Positions 29,476 through 38,962 of a stretch of DNA of 64,000 nt are shown here, in pieces (positions within the stretch are counted from its first letter, which is position 1; every line of letters starts with the position of its first letter). The stretch is from Emiliania huxleyi CCMP1516 (taxonomy: Eukaryota > Haptophyta > Isochrysidales > Noelaerhabdaceae): assembly GCF_000372725.1 (NCBI RefSeq), contig NW_005194878.1, positions 54,309-118,308 of the forward strand, given 5' to 3'. The position numbers and the translations under genes were made by a program. The notes beneath the pieces were generated by a model. The model was given only the letters and a program-made list of their open reading frames with translations, searched no databases and had not been told where the DNA came from.

Positions 29476-30601
29476 GTGGGGGGTGGAGAGGAGGGAGGAG
29501 AGGAGAGGGGGGCATGAGGCTGACCGCAGGGGTGCGCATGGCAGGAGGAGGTACAGGTGGAAGACTGCCCATTCGAAGGCCGCCCACAAGCAGAGAAGGA
29601 GCTCGTTGCCTCTCTGGTCAACGACGACGATGGCACTGTGAACAACCTGGCGTGACGGTGTGGGGGTTGCGTGTGAAGGTTGGCGGGAGGTGTGCAGGTG
29701 AAGGGCGGGTTGAGGTGCAGGTGAATGTGAGGGTGCGGCTGCTGCCTACCAAGTGGAGTGGGCGGTGGGTGAGGCCTGGCGAGCGAGCATGGAAGCGAGG
29801 GAGGGGAGGTGCGCATGAGGGCGGCTGGTGGGCGCTAGCATGAGGAAGATGAGCTATAGAAGGAAGGCGCGCAGGCGACGGGGAACACGCCAGGGAGGTG
29901 CAGGGACGGGAGGTGCAGGCGAGGGAAGTGCAGGTGAGCGAGTAGCAGGCGAGGCGGGGCAGGCGAGGGTGGGGCAGGCGAGGGAGGGGTCGGCGAGAAA
30001 GGGGTAGGAAAGGGGCGAGGGGGGCAGGTGAGGGAGGGGCTCGCCTTCCCCTCCCCCTTGCCTGAACCCCTCCCGGCGGATCGGCCGGAGGTCAAGGTAG
30101 CTGCACCTCCGAGCAGGTAGCAAAACCCTCAACCAGGTAGCATACCCTCGAGCCTCGTTGGGCTGCGACCTCATCTCGTCTCGGCAGCATGTCAGTCAGT
30201 TAGTAGCCAGCCTATACATACACCAGTTAGCCATCCATCGCTCGCTGGCTGCCGGCTGGCTGGGGGGAGGGAGGGAGGGAAGTAAGTACGTACCACCGGT
30301 CAGAACAGACACACAACACACCCTAGGGGGGCTGTCGTTCCCAGCCAGTCGCGGCGACCCCGGAAAAAGCGTCGCGCGAGAGCGACGCCCTCCGCTCGAG
30401 ATTTCGGTAAAGCGACGCCTCGCGCCTCGATTCGGTAAAGTACGTCGGCCGAAGGGTCGACCAGCGGCTCTCTCATCGACTTCTTGAGCACTTCGCTCCT
30501 ATCTGGTCCGCTCCCTGCCCCGCCCCGCGAGCCACCCGCGTGCCACGCACCACTCTCTCGCGCCCACTCACCGTCGCGCTCACACCGCACGGCGCAGGAA
30601 C

Positions 30602-31410
30602 ATGCGGGCTTGCCTCCTGATCACGATCGCCTTGTACTCGTCGTCGGCAGCGCCGGCAAACAATACTCTGCCGGACGACCAGAACTCGCTGGCCAACAAA
30701 GCGGCGTCACTCCTCGCTCTTCCTGCACTTGCCCATCGAGTGCGCCCTTGTGCATGTACTCGAATGTGTGGTTCGGCAACTATTGCTACACCTCGAGCTA
30801 TGACCCCTATGGTGACTATTGCAACGGTGGGGTATGCTCCGCTTCTTACTCTTCGTCGCCCTCTTCGTCGCCCTCTCCGTCGGCCTCTCCGTCGCCCTCT
30901 CCGTCGCCCTCTCCGTCGCCCTCTCCGTCGCCGACGCCCTCCGGCTCGAACGACGACGACGAAGACGACGGCAGTTGCCAGTGCTCCTCGGCTTACCCGA
31001 ACTGTTTAGCCTACAACGCAGGCTATTGGTGTGTGGATGACGATTATGTCGAATGTCGCCAAACCGACAGCAGTTTTGAGTGCTCTACTACCAGCAACTT
31101 TGCGGCGATGTTCGTGACAGGCGCCATCGGGTACGGGGACGGCTGTGGCGAAATGTCCGGGGCAAACTGCGGCGAGAATCACCCCTCCGGGAAGGTCGGA
31201 AAGTTCGAATCTTCGTTGCCCTCTCCGTCGCCGCCCTCTCCGTCGCCGCCCTCTCCGTCGTCGACGCCCTCCGGCTCCAACGACGACGACGACGACGACA
31301 TTGACCCAAGCGAGATTGATTGCTCTCGAGAACAGCTCAGACACGCATATGCCTTCAGAGTCTTCAGAGTCTCCGCATTCTTCGGGGGGGGGGGGGGGCT
31401 ACGTCCGTGA
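30602..31410 (+). CDS. Secreted Cys-rich protein with Ser/Pro and acidic linkers
   Basis: The ATG at 30602 opens a signal peptide (MRACLLITIALYSSSAAPA). The mature part lies in another frame from about 30715: SSCTCPSSAPLCMYSNVWFG with many Cys and Tyr, then (SP)n, then SGSNDDDEDDG, a second Cys-rich unit (CQCSSAYPNCLAYNAGYWCV) and another (SP)n plus poly-Asp linker. The shift between signal peptide and mature region (about 30700) has no room for a normal intron, so it is a one-base error, a real frameshift or a misjudged start. The Ser-Pro/acidic linkers and Cys pattern recall the gene at 15.5 kb and suggest the same extracellular family. The C-terminus runs into a G-run and is uncertain. Confidence 0.5.
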
Positions 31411-31626
31411 TCAGCGGCCATGATCACGCGTTCAGTACATGGTTGCGCATGTTCAATTTATACTATTCTGTTTTGTGTGCTGTGGGTTCGGCTTGTGCAT
31501 TATAGAGGGGAGTCGTGAGAGCCTTGTCACTATTTCCTCTCCTCTCCCCATTGCTCGCCGCTGACAAACCCCGCGCCACCCTCGTCTCATCACATCGTCG
31601 GCGCTGATTTGCTTTGAGCCCCCCAT

Positions 31627-31860
31627 GTGAACTCGGTGCGCCTGCAGGCTTCAGACGACCGCGACGCGCGGAGCATGATCGACGAGCGCGCCGATCTGGC
31701 CAGCACGCTCGAGAAGGCGGCGCGCCGCAGCGACGGCGTCTCCGTCGTCAGCTGCTCGAGGCCGATGGCCAAGAGCCGCATGACGAGCAGTGGCAAGTTT
31801 AGTCCCAAGTCGAGCGGCGAGAGCACGGAGCTTGGCACGCAGATTCGTGGACGTGGTTCC
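31627..31860 (+). CDS. Possible coding fragment interrupted by the MITE
   Basis: A 78-residue frame (SVRLQASDDRDARSMIDERA to GTQIRGRGS) with charged, protein-like composition. It ends one codon into the hAT-type MITE at 31861. The host sequence resumes at 32229 after the duplicated octamer, and at the empty site the frame would stay open for about a dozen more codons, so the element may have landed in or near a coding exon. No family recognised. Confidence 0.3.
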
Positions 31861-32228
31861 TAGGGTTTGTCAACGTTAAGAGCTGAACAGTGTTGCTAGT
31901 GTTAACAGGAACAACAGATCAACAGTGGGGCTCCCCAACAACAGCAGCTAACGTTCGGCCGGCTGAACAACAATAAGGAAGGCCTGGCAGTGACCCACGA
32001 CGATCTCCAGCGTCCAGTGCGGGTAATACCCGAAATACCCGGGAAAACCAGGTATTTTCGGGTTTTACCCGGGTTTTTTGGCATTTTCTGCTTGCTGGCC
32101 GCTGAACAACAGTAACAACAGTAACAAACAGTAACAGCTTGGGCTGGGGAGAACACTTGAACAACGTTGAGGATTTCAGCCAACAATAGTGCAACTGTTA
32201 GGCCCAAAGTTAACGTTTGACAACCCTA
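31861..32228. mobile_element. hAT-type MITE with perfect 8-bp target site duplication
   Basis: 368-bp non-autonomous DNA element. Terminal inverted repeats: TAGGGTTTGTCAACGTTAA at the left end and its counterpart at the right, which read inward is TAGGGTTGTCAAACGTTAAC. These resemble hAT termini. Both ends abut the identical octamer GTGGTTCC (31853-31860 and 32229-32236), the 8-bp target duplication typical of hAT transposases. The interior is AT-richer than the genome, has CAACAGTAACAACAGTAACA motifs and no transposase frame. Confidence 0.9.
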
Positions 32229-32642
32229 GTGGTTCCCATCCGAGACCTATATCTGACTATAGCCGACGGCAGATGGAGGGGTAGGCGAGTGCATATACGT
32301 GTGTGAAGGGAAAGCTGGTTGACAGACAGACGCTTTATTGAAAACTTGGGCCGGTACCACCACAGTACTGTGGTTCACCAGAATTTAGACACACTCATCT
32401 CTCATGCCGCATGCACATCACTCATGAGGGGGGCCGGGGCCAATGGCCCCACACGCAAAACACATAACCCCAACTATATCGATTCGTTCAACTGTATCGG
32501 CACCTGTATCAGTGCGTATCCACACCTGTATGCTCTGCCGCGCCTGGGAAGCATGCGCGGATGTGGGGCATCTCACCCCGATCAGAGGACATGGACATGT
32601 GCCATGCACACCAGGCCGTTGGCCCCCCTATGCACATGCGCG

Positions 32643-32722
32643 CATGGATGTCCATGCGCGCACTTCAGTTGCATTTCAACTGCATGGACGTCCATGCGCG
32701 CACTTCAGTTGCATTTCAACTG
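32643..32722 (+). repeat. Two-copy 40-bp tandem repeat
   Basis: The unit ATGGA(T/C)GTCCATGCGCGCAC followed by TTCAGTTGCATTTCAACTG occurs twice head to tail. Each unit contains short palindromes (TGCGCGCA, CAGTTGCATTTCAACTG). It overlaps the 3' end of the fucosyltransferase-like gene. 32237-32640 holds nothing else recognised. Confidence 0.8.
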
Positions 32723-34024
32723 GTAGGAGACGCTTGCGGGAAGAGTGGTGTTTGAGCTGCGACCTCCTCCAAGAAGCCTGCTGACGAGGCCACGCGCTGT
32801 CCTCACCGAGTGCGCGCACGGCTCTGCGCTGGGTTGCTGCTTGCAATTCGAGCCGTCCCAAGGAGCGACCATGTACGGGCGACGGCCTGCGATGCCGTAG
32901 GCGGTACTCGAGAAGGTCGAGCGCTCGTGCACAAAGAGCTCTGAGCAGCTTGCCAGCAAGAGCATGTCCACGAGCGCCGCCATGCGAGAGCCAAAGCTTT
33001 GGCCGGCTCCAGAGCGGTTGCCCTGCGGCTCGCTCGCGATTACCTCCAAGCCACGCTGCTCGAAGAAGGTCCGTGCCCGCCGCCGCGCTAGCTCGGTGTC
33101 GGCCGCGATGAAGACGGGCGGCCGCGCCACGGTCGACCTGGCCACTGTGGCCATCGTGCAGTCGAGAAGCCGGCGCTGGGCGGTCCAACTGCTGTGCACG
33201 TGTCCTTTGTTCAATGCTGTGGTCCGCAAGTGCACGCCTACCATTGGTCGCCCGTGGCGACTGAGCAGTTCTTTGGTGATCCGAACGACAGCCTCCGATG
33301 GCTGAAGCAGTGCGCAAAACAGTTGTCTGAATGCGTCGTCGTCGTACCAGCCAGCAAGCTTTGCACGGAGGTGCGGATTGACATGGACGAGGAGCGGGAT
33401 GAAGCTCTGGTACAGCCCGCGCAGCTCGACGACGGACGCGTTCCATGAAGTCGGGTCCTCTGTTGCCAGCTTTCGGATTGTGTCGCGAGCCCGCATGTCG
33501 AGCGCCATCACATCGCCACGCCGCTGCTTCGCCAAGAGCTGCGGAGCGTGCCGTGCGTCCCAGGCCTGCCACCTGCGACCCGGCAACGAGAAGAGCTCGT
33601 GCCACGGCGGCATGCCCAGCCTACCCTCGGGATCGGCCGCGGAGAAGAGGAAGTCTTCATATGAAGTCCAGTCGATAAACGCAGCGCGGTCAGTTGCGAG
33701 CGCCAGCAGGAGGCAGGAAAGCAGACCATGCATATTGTTGCCGAGCCCTGTGCCTTGCGAGAAGTGACAAACGACGGCCCCGCGACTGCTCAGGTTTGAG
33801 TCTGCTGCAGCCTGCCGTCGCACGAACTGTTCGACCGCACCGCGAAAGCCGGCGCTTGGCGTCAGGGCGCACACTCTGGAGAGAGCACATGAGATCCGTG
33901 GCGTGGCGGCGGCGAACAAGGGCTGCCGGAAGATCAGGGAACCGAGCCCAAGCAGGAGCGCAGCGGCGAGCTGCAAGGACCGGCCGCGTGGGAAGAGCGT
34001 CGGTAGCATGATGCGGCTCAGCAT
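32705..34024 (-). CDS. GT37-like fucosyltransferase, type II membrane protein
   Basis: Predicted Golgi glycosyltransferase of 439 residues, single exon. A short cytosolic N-terminus and one membrane anchor (about residues 16-37, LQLAAALLLGLGSLIF) precede a lumenal domain. GTGLGNNMHGLLSCLLLALA followed by TDRAAFIDW matches the first block of plant-type xyloglucan/arabinogalactan alpha-fucosyltransferases (GLGN...ALLT.R). Later VGVHLRTT corresponds to the GDP-fucose-binding G.R/H.R motif, and CSELFVHERSTFSSTAYGIA to the C-terminal S.WSTF-like block. Expected role: transfer of fucose from GDP-fucose to a cell-surface glycan; acceptor unknown. Start at the first ATG directly before the anchor. 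The frame is clean. Confidence 0.7.
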   Translation of the reverse strand: MLSRIMLPTLFPRGRSLQLAAALLLGLGSLIFRQPLFAAATPRISCALSRVCALTPSAGFRGAVEQFVRRQAAADSNLSSRGAVVCHFSQGTGLGNNMHGLLSCLLLALATDRAAFIDWTSYEDFLFSAADPEGRLGMPPWHELFSLPGRRWQAWDARHAPQLLAKQRRGDVMALDMRARDTIRKLATEDPTSWNASVVELRGLYQSFIPLLVHVNPHLRAKLAGWYDDDAFRQLFCALLQPSEAVVRITKELLSRHGRPMVGVHLRTTALNKGHVHSSWTAQRRLLDCTMATVARSTVARPPVFIAADTELARRRARTFFEQRGLEVIASEPQGNRSGAGQSFGSRMAALVDMLLLASCSELFVHERSTFSSTAYGIAGRRPYMVAPWDGSNCKQQPSAEPCAHSVRTARGLVSRLLGGGRSSNTTLPASVSYQLKCN

Positions 34025-34329
34025 TATCTTTTCTTGACTCAGGGCCGAGGGCCCAACAAGGAGAATCGTGCTTTTGGGGTTGGGTTGGGTGTTGGGTTGG
34101 TTGGGGGTTGGGTTGTTCCGCTAAGGTTGGGTCGTCGGCGCGAAGGGTGAGGTCTCGACCGCCGCCGCTCACGCCAGCGGACGGCCACCATCGGTGTTTT
34201 TGGCTTCGCCACCGTCCAAAGCGTGCGCAATGCGCTCGCCGGCATCGAGCGAGCACGCCTGTCCGACGAGCGGCTTGCTGTGTGGACGCCTTCTTGTGGC
34301 TCTCGCCGAGAGCGTTTTGCGGCCCGGCG

Positions 34330-34442
34330 GGTGGGAGAATATGTGTCGTCTGATGTGTCACTGTGTGCGTCCACATCGATGTGGATAACAAGCACGGTCG
34401 ATCCGTGAAAGCGATACACTCGTTCCTATCACATATTCTCAG
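34330..34442. mobile_element. Short TIR element related to the 20.5-kb foldback
   Basis: About 113 bp bounded by GAGAATATGTG and its exact reverse complement CACATATTCTC. Inside, 34381-34427 is almost identical to part of the foldback arms at 20.6/21.1 kb (GATAACAAGCACGGTCGATC through GCGATACACTCGTTCCTAT). ACGG-TCGAT-CCGT forms a small hairpin in it. Non-coding. Confidence 0.6.
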
Positions 34443-34482
34443 TCTCGGCACCGTTATCGCTTGCTTAGAATTTTACAGCTTG

Positions 34483-34555
34483 CTTAGAAAGAAAGAAAGA
34501 AAACAGACAACCCAAGGGAGGGATGGGAGGACGGCACGCCGCCACCACACAGGGA
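34483..34555 (+). repeat. Dispersed polypurine-tailed repeat, copy 2
   Basis: (GAAA)n followed by ACAGACAACCCAAGGGAGGG and ATGGGAGGACGGCACGCCGC. The same sequence occurs at 2194-2232 and, inverted, at 46825-46890, with a shorter inverted piece at 46915-46963. Confidence 0.75.
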
Positions 34556-34849
34556 TTTTAAGGAGAGGTGTGTGATGCGCTAGCCGTCGCCCACCCTAGG
34601 GAGTCTGCCTCTTCCTATCTCTCTTCGCAGTCTCTCGCCGCTTCTCGCTGCAGCCTTCATGCCACCTCGCGGTCGTCCCACTCTCGTCGCGCAGGCGAGG
34701 CCTAGCGGAGAGGCCTGTAAATTTCTTTTTACTCGGGGACCCAAAGGAGCTCCGCGGAGCCGCCAGGCGCCCACCCCGGCGATTCGCTCGCTACGCGTCG
34801 CTCACCGCCGGGGCGGGCGCCTGGCGTCGCAAAAATTCTTTTCCTCGCG

Positions 34850-36268
34850 ATGTCCACGCCGCCGCGCCGCCGCTCGCGCCGCCTCGCCACCGCCGCCGCC
34901 GCCCCCTCGCCAGACACGCCGCCGCCCGCCCGCCTCCTCGACCTACCCACGGACCTCCTCGTGCGCGTCGTCTCTCGCTGCGACCCCGTCGACATCGCTC
35001 GCGTCGCGGCCGTCTCCCTCCTCTTCCACGCCTCGCTTGCGCTGGAGGGCATCCGCTTGTGGGCGCAAGAGCGCGGCTTCGAGCTGCCGGCGCAGCCGGA
35101 GGGCGAGGGCTGCGCCGTGCGGTGGCTGTGCTATTCTGCGCTGCTGCGCGAGTCCAACCCGCCGGCGAGGGCTGCGGCAGGCATGCGGCACAGCCTCTTC
35201 ATCGACGGCGAGGGGCGGCTCTTGTCATGCGGCTCGTCCAACGACCCAGGGCTGCTCGGTCACGGCGAGGGCGTGACGCGGCTCAACACACCGACCCGCC
35301 TCCCTTCCCCGCTGGGCGGCGAGCGTGCCGTGAGCGTGTCGGCTGGAGATGTGCACAGCCTTGCCCTCGCCGCCGACGGGGCCGTCTGGAGCTGGGGCAG
35401 TGGACACTCTGGCCGGCTGGGCCACGGCGATGGGCAGGAGCAGCTGCTGCCCAAGAAGGTCGAGGCCTTTACCGGGCAGCGCGTCGTCGCTGTCTCGGCT
35501 GGAGATCACCACAGCCTCGCCCTCGCCGCTGACGGCGCCCTCTGGAGCTGGGGCTATGGATACTTTGGCCGGTTGGGCCACGGCGACGAGCAGAACCAGC
35601 TGCTGCCCAAGAAGGTCGAGGCCTTGGCTGACCAGCGCATCGTCGCTGTGTCGGCTGGAACATACCACAGCCTCGCCATCACCGTCGACGGCGCTGTCTG
35701 GAGCTGGGGCGGTGGAGGCTATGGCAAGTTGGGCCACGGCGACCAGCAGAACCAGCTGCTGCCGAAGAAGGTCGAGGCCTTGGCGGGGCAGCGGGCCATC
35801 GCTGTGTCGGCTGGAAGCGACCACAGCCTCTCCCTCACCGCCGACGGCGCCCTCTGGAGCTGGGGCAGTGGCTCCTTTGGCCGGCTGGGCCACGGCGACG
35901 AGCAAGCCCAGCTGCTGCCGAAGAAGATCGAGGCCTTGGCTGGCCAGCGCGTCGTCGCTGTCGCGCCTGGATACTTCCACAGCCTCACCCTCACCGCTGA
36001 CGGCGCCCTCTGGAGCTGGGGCTGGGGATGGCAAGGCAAGCTGGGCCACGGCGACCTGCAGAGCCAGCTGCAGCCCAAGAAGATCGAGGCCTTGGCGGGC
36101 CAGAGTGTCATCGCCGTGTCGGCGGGAACATACCACAGCCTCGCCATCACCGTCGACGGCGCCGTCTTTACCTGGGGCGCGGGCGAGAGCGGCGGCCTGG
36201 GCCACGGAGAGGACCTGTCGAACCAGCTGCTGCCCAAGAAGATCGAGGCGGGGGGCAGTGACGAGTGA
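34850..36268 (+). CDS. F-box-like / RCC1-repeat protein, copy 3
   Basis: The best-defined member of the family, 472 residues, with an ATG at 34850 just after AAATTCTTTTCCTCGCG. Basic N-terminus (MSTPPRRRSRRLA), F-box-like segment (LLDLPTDLLVRVVSRCDPVD ... VSLLFHASLA) at about residues 25-65, then a linker and about seven RCC1 units (SLAI..DGAVWSWG..G.GKLGHGD.QNQLLPKKVEALAG). RCC1 propellers in such proteins usually bind partner proteins rather than Ran; an SCF-adaptor role is the likeliest reading. Ends LGHGEDLSNQLLPKKIEAGG. Separated by 6.4 kb from its two tandem paralogues, with the duplicated remnant and foldback family around it. Confidence 0.85.
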   Translation: MSTPPRRRSRRLATAAAAPSPDTPPPARLLDLPTDLLVRVVSRCDPVDIARVAAVSLLFHASLALEGIRLWAQERGFELPAQPEGEGCAVRWLCYSALLRESNPPARAAAGMRHSLFIDGEGRLLSCGSSNDPGLLGHGEGVTRLNTPTRLPSPLGGERAVSVSAGDVHSLALAADGAVWSWGSGHSGRLGHGDGQEQLLPKKVEAFTGQRVVAVSAGDHHSLALAADGALWSWGYGYFGRLGHGDEQNQLLPKKVEALADQRIVAVSAGTYHSLAITVDGAVWSWGGGGYGKLGHGDQQNQLLPKKVEALAGQRAIAVSAGSDHSLSLTADGALWSWGSGSFGRLGHGDEQAQLLPKKIEALAGQRVVAVAPGYFHSLTLTADGALWSWGWGWQGKLGHGDLQSQLQPKKIEALAGQSVIAVSAGTYHSLAITVDGAVFTWGAGESGGLGHGEDLSNQLLPKKIEAGGSDE

Positions 36269-36369
36269 GTTGGCGGGGTTGTCTGTGCGCCAGCTGTGCG
36301 CCCGCTATTCTTACGTTTTGGATGCCTCCACCGCCGCCGCCTCCTTTTCTTTTTCGCAAAATTCTTTTC

Positions 36370-36918
36370 TGACTGCTGGAGAGTCCGCGTGTGAAAACTT
36401 GTCGCGATGCAAGTGCCACGAAGCGCTGTTTCCTGCTCTCAGCTCACCACCTCGCCTTCCCTGCCGCTCTCCTGGCCCAGGCCCATCAGTAGCACGTCTG
36501 AGCCGCCCCGAACCGCACTTATCTCGGGTCTGCAAGCTCACACTGGCTGGTGATGCCTCGGAGAGGGCTCCAGATTGTCTCCGGTGGACCCCATCCGAGG
36601 CGATTGCGAGGGCATTCCGGAGGTCATCATCGGCGCCATCGACCGTGATATGTCTCGTCCCGCAGCCCTCATGCACCGAACGGATGCATGCAGTCATAAT
36701 ATGTAGGCCTTATCTCCCGAAGTTTTGAGCAATAGCCGCAAACAACGCTTTTTGGCACTGTCTCGCATCGCGACAAGGTCACACGCGGACTCTCCAGCCT
36801 CTCAGCTCACCACCTCGCCTTCTCTGTCGCCCTCCTGGCCCAGGCCCATCAGTAGCACGTCTGAGCCGTCCCAGACCGCACTTACCTTGGGTCTGCAAGC
36901 TCACACGGGCTCACAACT
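36370..36918. repeat. 62-bp inverted repeats combined with a 115-bp direct repeat
   Basis: 36370-36431 (GCTGGAGAGTCCGCGTGTGA onward) is inverted at about 36738-36801. Directly after each of these arms comes the same 115-bp block in the same orientation (CAGCTCACCACCTCGCCTTC ... GGTCTGCAAGCTCACAC; 36438-36552 and 36802-36918, about 90 percent alike). So one direct repeat lies inside and the other outside the inverted pair. Confidence 0.7.
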
Positions 36919-37384
36919 ACCCACACACGGGCCCTCACACGCCCATTACAGATCACAGACGCCGCCGGCACGCACTCGCACTTCACACATGCTCAAACAC
37001 AGCCCCACCAAAGCACAGCCCTGCTCAGAGCAGTCATGGACCGCCCTTTGGGAGCCGTGGAAGCCCCACAGCTGCTGCTCCTCTCGGCTCCTTTCAGTGC
37101 GTGTCGTGCACCCCCACGACAGCACGCCGACGGCAAGCTTTGACGCCCGTCTGGTGGACCTGCTGCGGCCACAGCCGCCCCGCACATGCAGCTCACACCA
37201 CGGCTCGACATCGGGGCCGCTCATCCCGGTCGTGGCGGCGTGTGTGAAGGATGCGCGGCCGAGCCGCTGGCTGGCGCCGCTTGAACGTCCGAGATGGCCG
37301 CAGCACAGGCCACGCGTCGCGCCGCCGGTCAAACCCAGCCGGTTGGCGGTCGAGTCGGTCGAGCTGGCGGGGCCGGCGAAGAGT

Positions 37385-37722
37385 TTAGGGTCGGGGACCA
37401 CGCACCTGGCCGACGCGGGGCGGCCAAAGTCGAAAACGAGGACTGCCAACGAGCTGCAGGGCGGCTTTGCTTGGGGCTCTCACAGTGTGTGCTGTGAGTG
37501 CCCCTGTGTGAAGAGTGCGTAAGGGGTTGTTCACAATCTGCTCTGCGATGGCCGTGTGAAGAACGACTGAGATGCGCTGCTTCTGCAGCCCCAGCCAGCT
37601 CTTGGTGGTCCAAGTCACCTCATCGAGGTACTGGGCCCGCGTCAACTTGTTCTGCAGCACGTTCGCCGCCCCCCAGAGGATCTCGCCGACCCCCTTCCCA
37701 AATGTGCGAGGAAAAGAATTTA
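37385..37722 (-). pseudogene. Coding remnant of unknown protein
   Basis: Minus-strand frame with WGAANVLQNKLTRAQYLDEV and TWTTKSWLGLQKQRISVVLH, clearly protein-like. It begins directly after AAATTCTTTTCCTCGC (37722-37707), the same 16 bases that precede the ATG of the RCC1 gene at 34850. No ATG follows at the equivalent place. The downstream part of the frame loses protein-like character. It abuts copy 2 of the inverted duplication, which reads on the other strand. Confidence 0.4.
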
Positions 37723-37742
37723 AAATGCCTCAGACGACCTAG

Positions 37743-38242
37743 GAGACGGGCCTCGACGTGTCTCGCACCCATCCGACCGGCCCGCACCGACTCTGTTGGG
37801 CGTCTTACATCGCAGCCACCTGAAGTAGGTGATCAGTTTTGGCTGGCTCGGCAACACCCCGACAACCCGTGGATGAGTGCCTTCAACCGGTGAGCGCAAG
37901 CACGTCGCCCTATACTTCCCTCTAGACCCTGGCGCATTTGCAGGTCAACTCGTTGAAGCGCCGCGCTCGCCCCCCACCCCCCTCTCCCCACACACGCACC
38001 CAACGAATTAAACGCTTACCACGCCGGCACGTTCTCACCCACCATCCTCGCCCCGCCGCAGGTTTAACGAGCTCGATCTCGACGCGAAGGCGGACTACAA
38101 GAACCTCTTGACGCCGGCGGGCGCGTCGAGGGCACGATGGACTTTTTTGCAAAGGGGCGTTTGTTCGACGGGGAGATTACCTTGTTCCCGTGGACTAAGT
38201 TCTTGAAGTGGAGGCCAGGCTGGCGGTAACCCGCAGGATGTG
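37743..38242 (+). pseudogene. Gene remnant, inverted-duplicate copy 2
   Basis: Reverse complement of 11779-12274. The exon ends NPWMSAFNR at a GTGAGC donor (about 37892); the acceptor CCGCAG is at about 38062, followed by FNELDLDAKADYKNL and then, shifted, TMDFFAKGRLFDGEI to a stop near 38228. It shares the DAKADYKNL/TMDFF break with copy 1 but has its own small indels in the first exon, so the copies have drifted since duplication. The YRWVDFVTGLKYGV exon start present at copy 1 is absent here, so this copy is truncated. Confidence 0.6.
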
Positions 38243-38626
38243 GCAGGAAGGGCTTGGCGCACATCGCACACGCATGTTGGGTACATGTGATCTGTGATCT
38301 GTGAGGGTCCGCCCGCAGGCGCATTTTGTATACCGAGGCGGTGCCCGGTGCCGAACCTGTCGGACCTTAAGACAGCGTTGTAGATCCCTGGGCGAGGGTG
38401 GTGGAGAGGGCGGTCCGTCGGCGCCAAACCACCTCCCTGGTGTGCGGAAGCGGCGGGGTGGACGTGGGGCGGGCGGGTGGGGGGAGGTTGGCCCAGGCCC
38501 CAATTTTATCGAATTTATTGCAAAATCTGCAGGCGCGGAGCGCCTGCAAAATTTTTGAAGAAATTTGCAGTCGGGCCTGATTTTCATCAAGATCTTTCAA
38601 ATTTGCGGTGTGGAGTTTTGGGGGGT

Positions 38627-38962
38627 CGGGGTGGGTTAGGGTTAGGGTTATTAGGGTTAGAGGGTTAGGGTTAGGGTTAGGGTTAGGGTTAGGGTTGGGT
38701 TAAGGCTAATGTTAGTCTTGTTGTGTCTGTATATGCCAGCGTTGCAGGGTTCTGCGCTGGGATCTGGCCCCAGCGCCGACGACTAAGACTCAGCCCCGCA
38801 CGCCGACCTAGGGTTAGGGTTAGGGTTAGGATTAGGGTTAGGGTTAGGGTTAGGGTTGGGGTTGGGGTTAGTCTTGTTGTGTCTGTATGCCAGCGTTGCA
38901 GAGTTCTGCGCTGGGATCTGGCCCAGCGCCGACAGGTAAGACTCAGCATCGCACGCTGACCC
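38627..38962 (+). repeat. Interstitial telomeric repeats alternating with a 100-bp unit
   Basis: Two blocks of TTAGGG repeats with a few variants (about 38632-38705 and 38810-38870), each followed by the same roughly 100-bp unit (TTAGTCTTGTTGTGTCTGTA ... CTGCGCTGGGATCTGGCCC ... AAGACTCAGC). TTAGGG is the telomere repeat of many eukaryotes, haptophytes included. The alternation resembles subtelomeric organisation, now internal with genes on both sides. Confidence 0.9.

Noticed and set aside
28932-29816. A 294-residue minus-strand protein
   Set aside because: The middle is the translation of CCTCCCACC decamers and Pro/Ser/Thr low complexity; only the last 95 residues look coding, so only those were listed.
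34340-34430. Possible hammerhead ribozyme (CTGATG followed later by a hairpin and GAAA)
   Set aside because: The conserved CTGATGA is not adjacent to the stem that precedes GAAA, and the second family copy lacks both signatures.
36946-37449. Minus-strand frame of 167 codons
   Set aside because: Composition (Cys, Gly, Arg, Ser scattered) fits a chance frame in GC-rich DNA; no motif, no paralogue and no splice context.
38627-38870. A true chromosome end
   Set aside because: TTAGGG blocks are short, interrupted and followed by more than 25 kb of sequence with intact genes.
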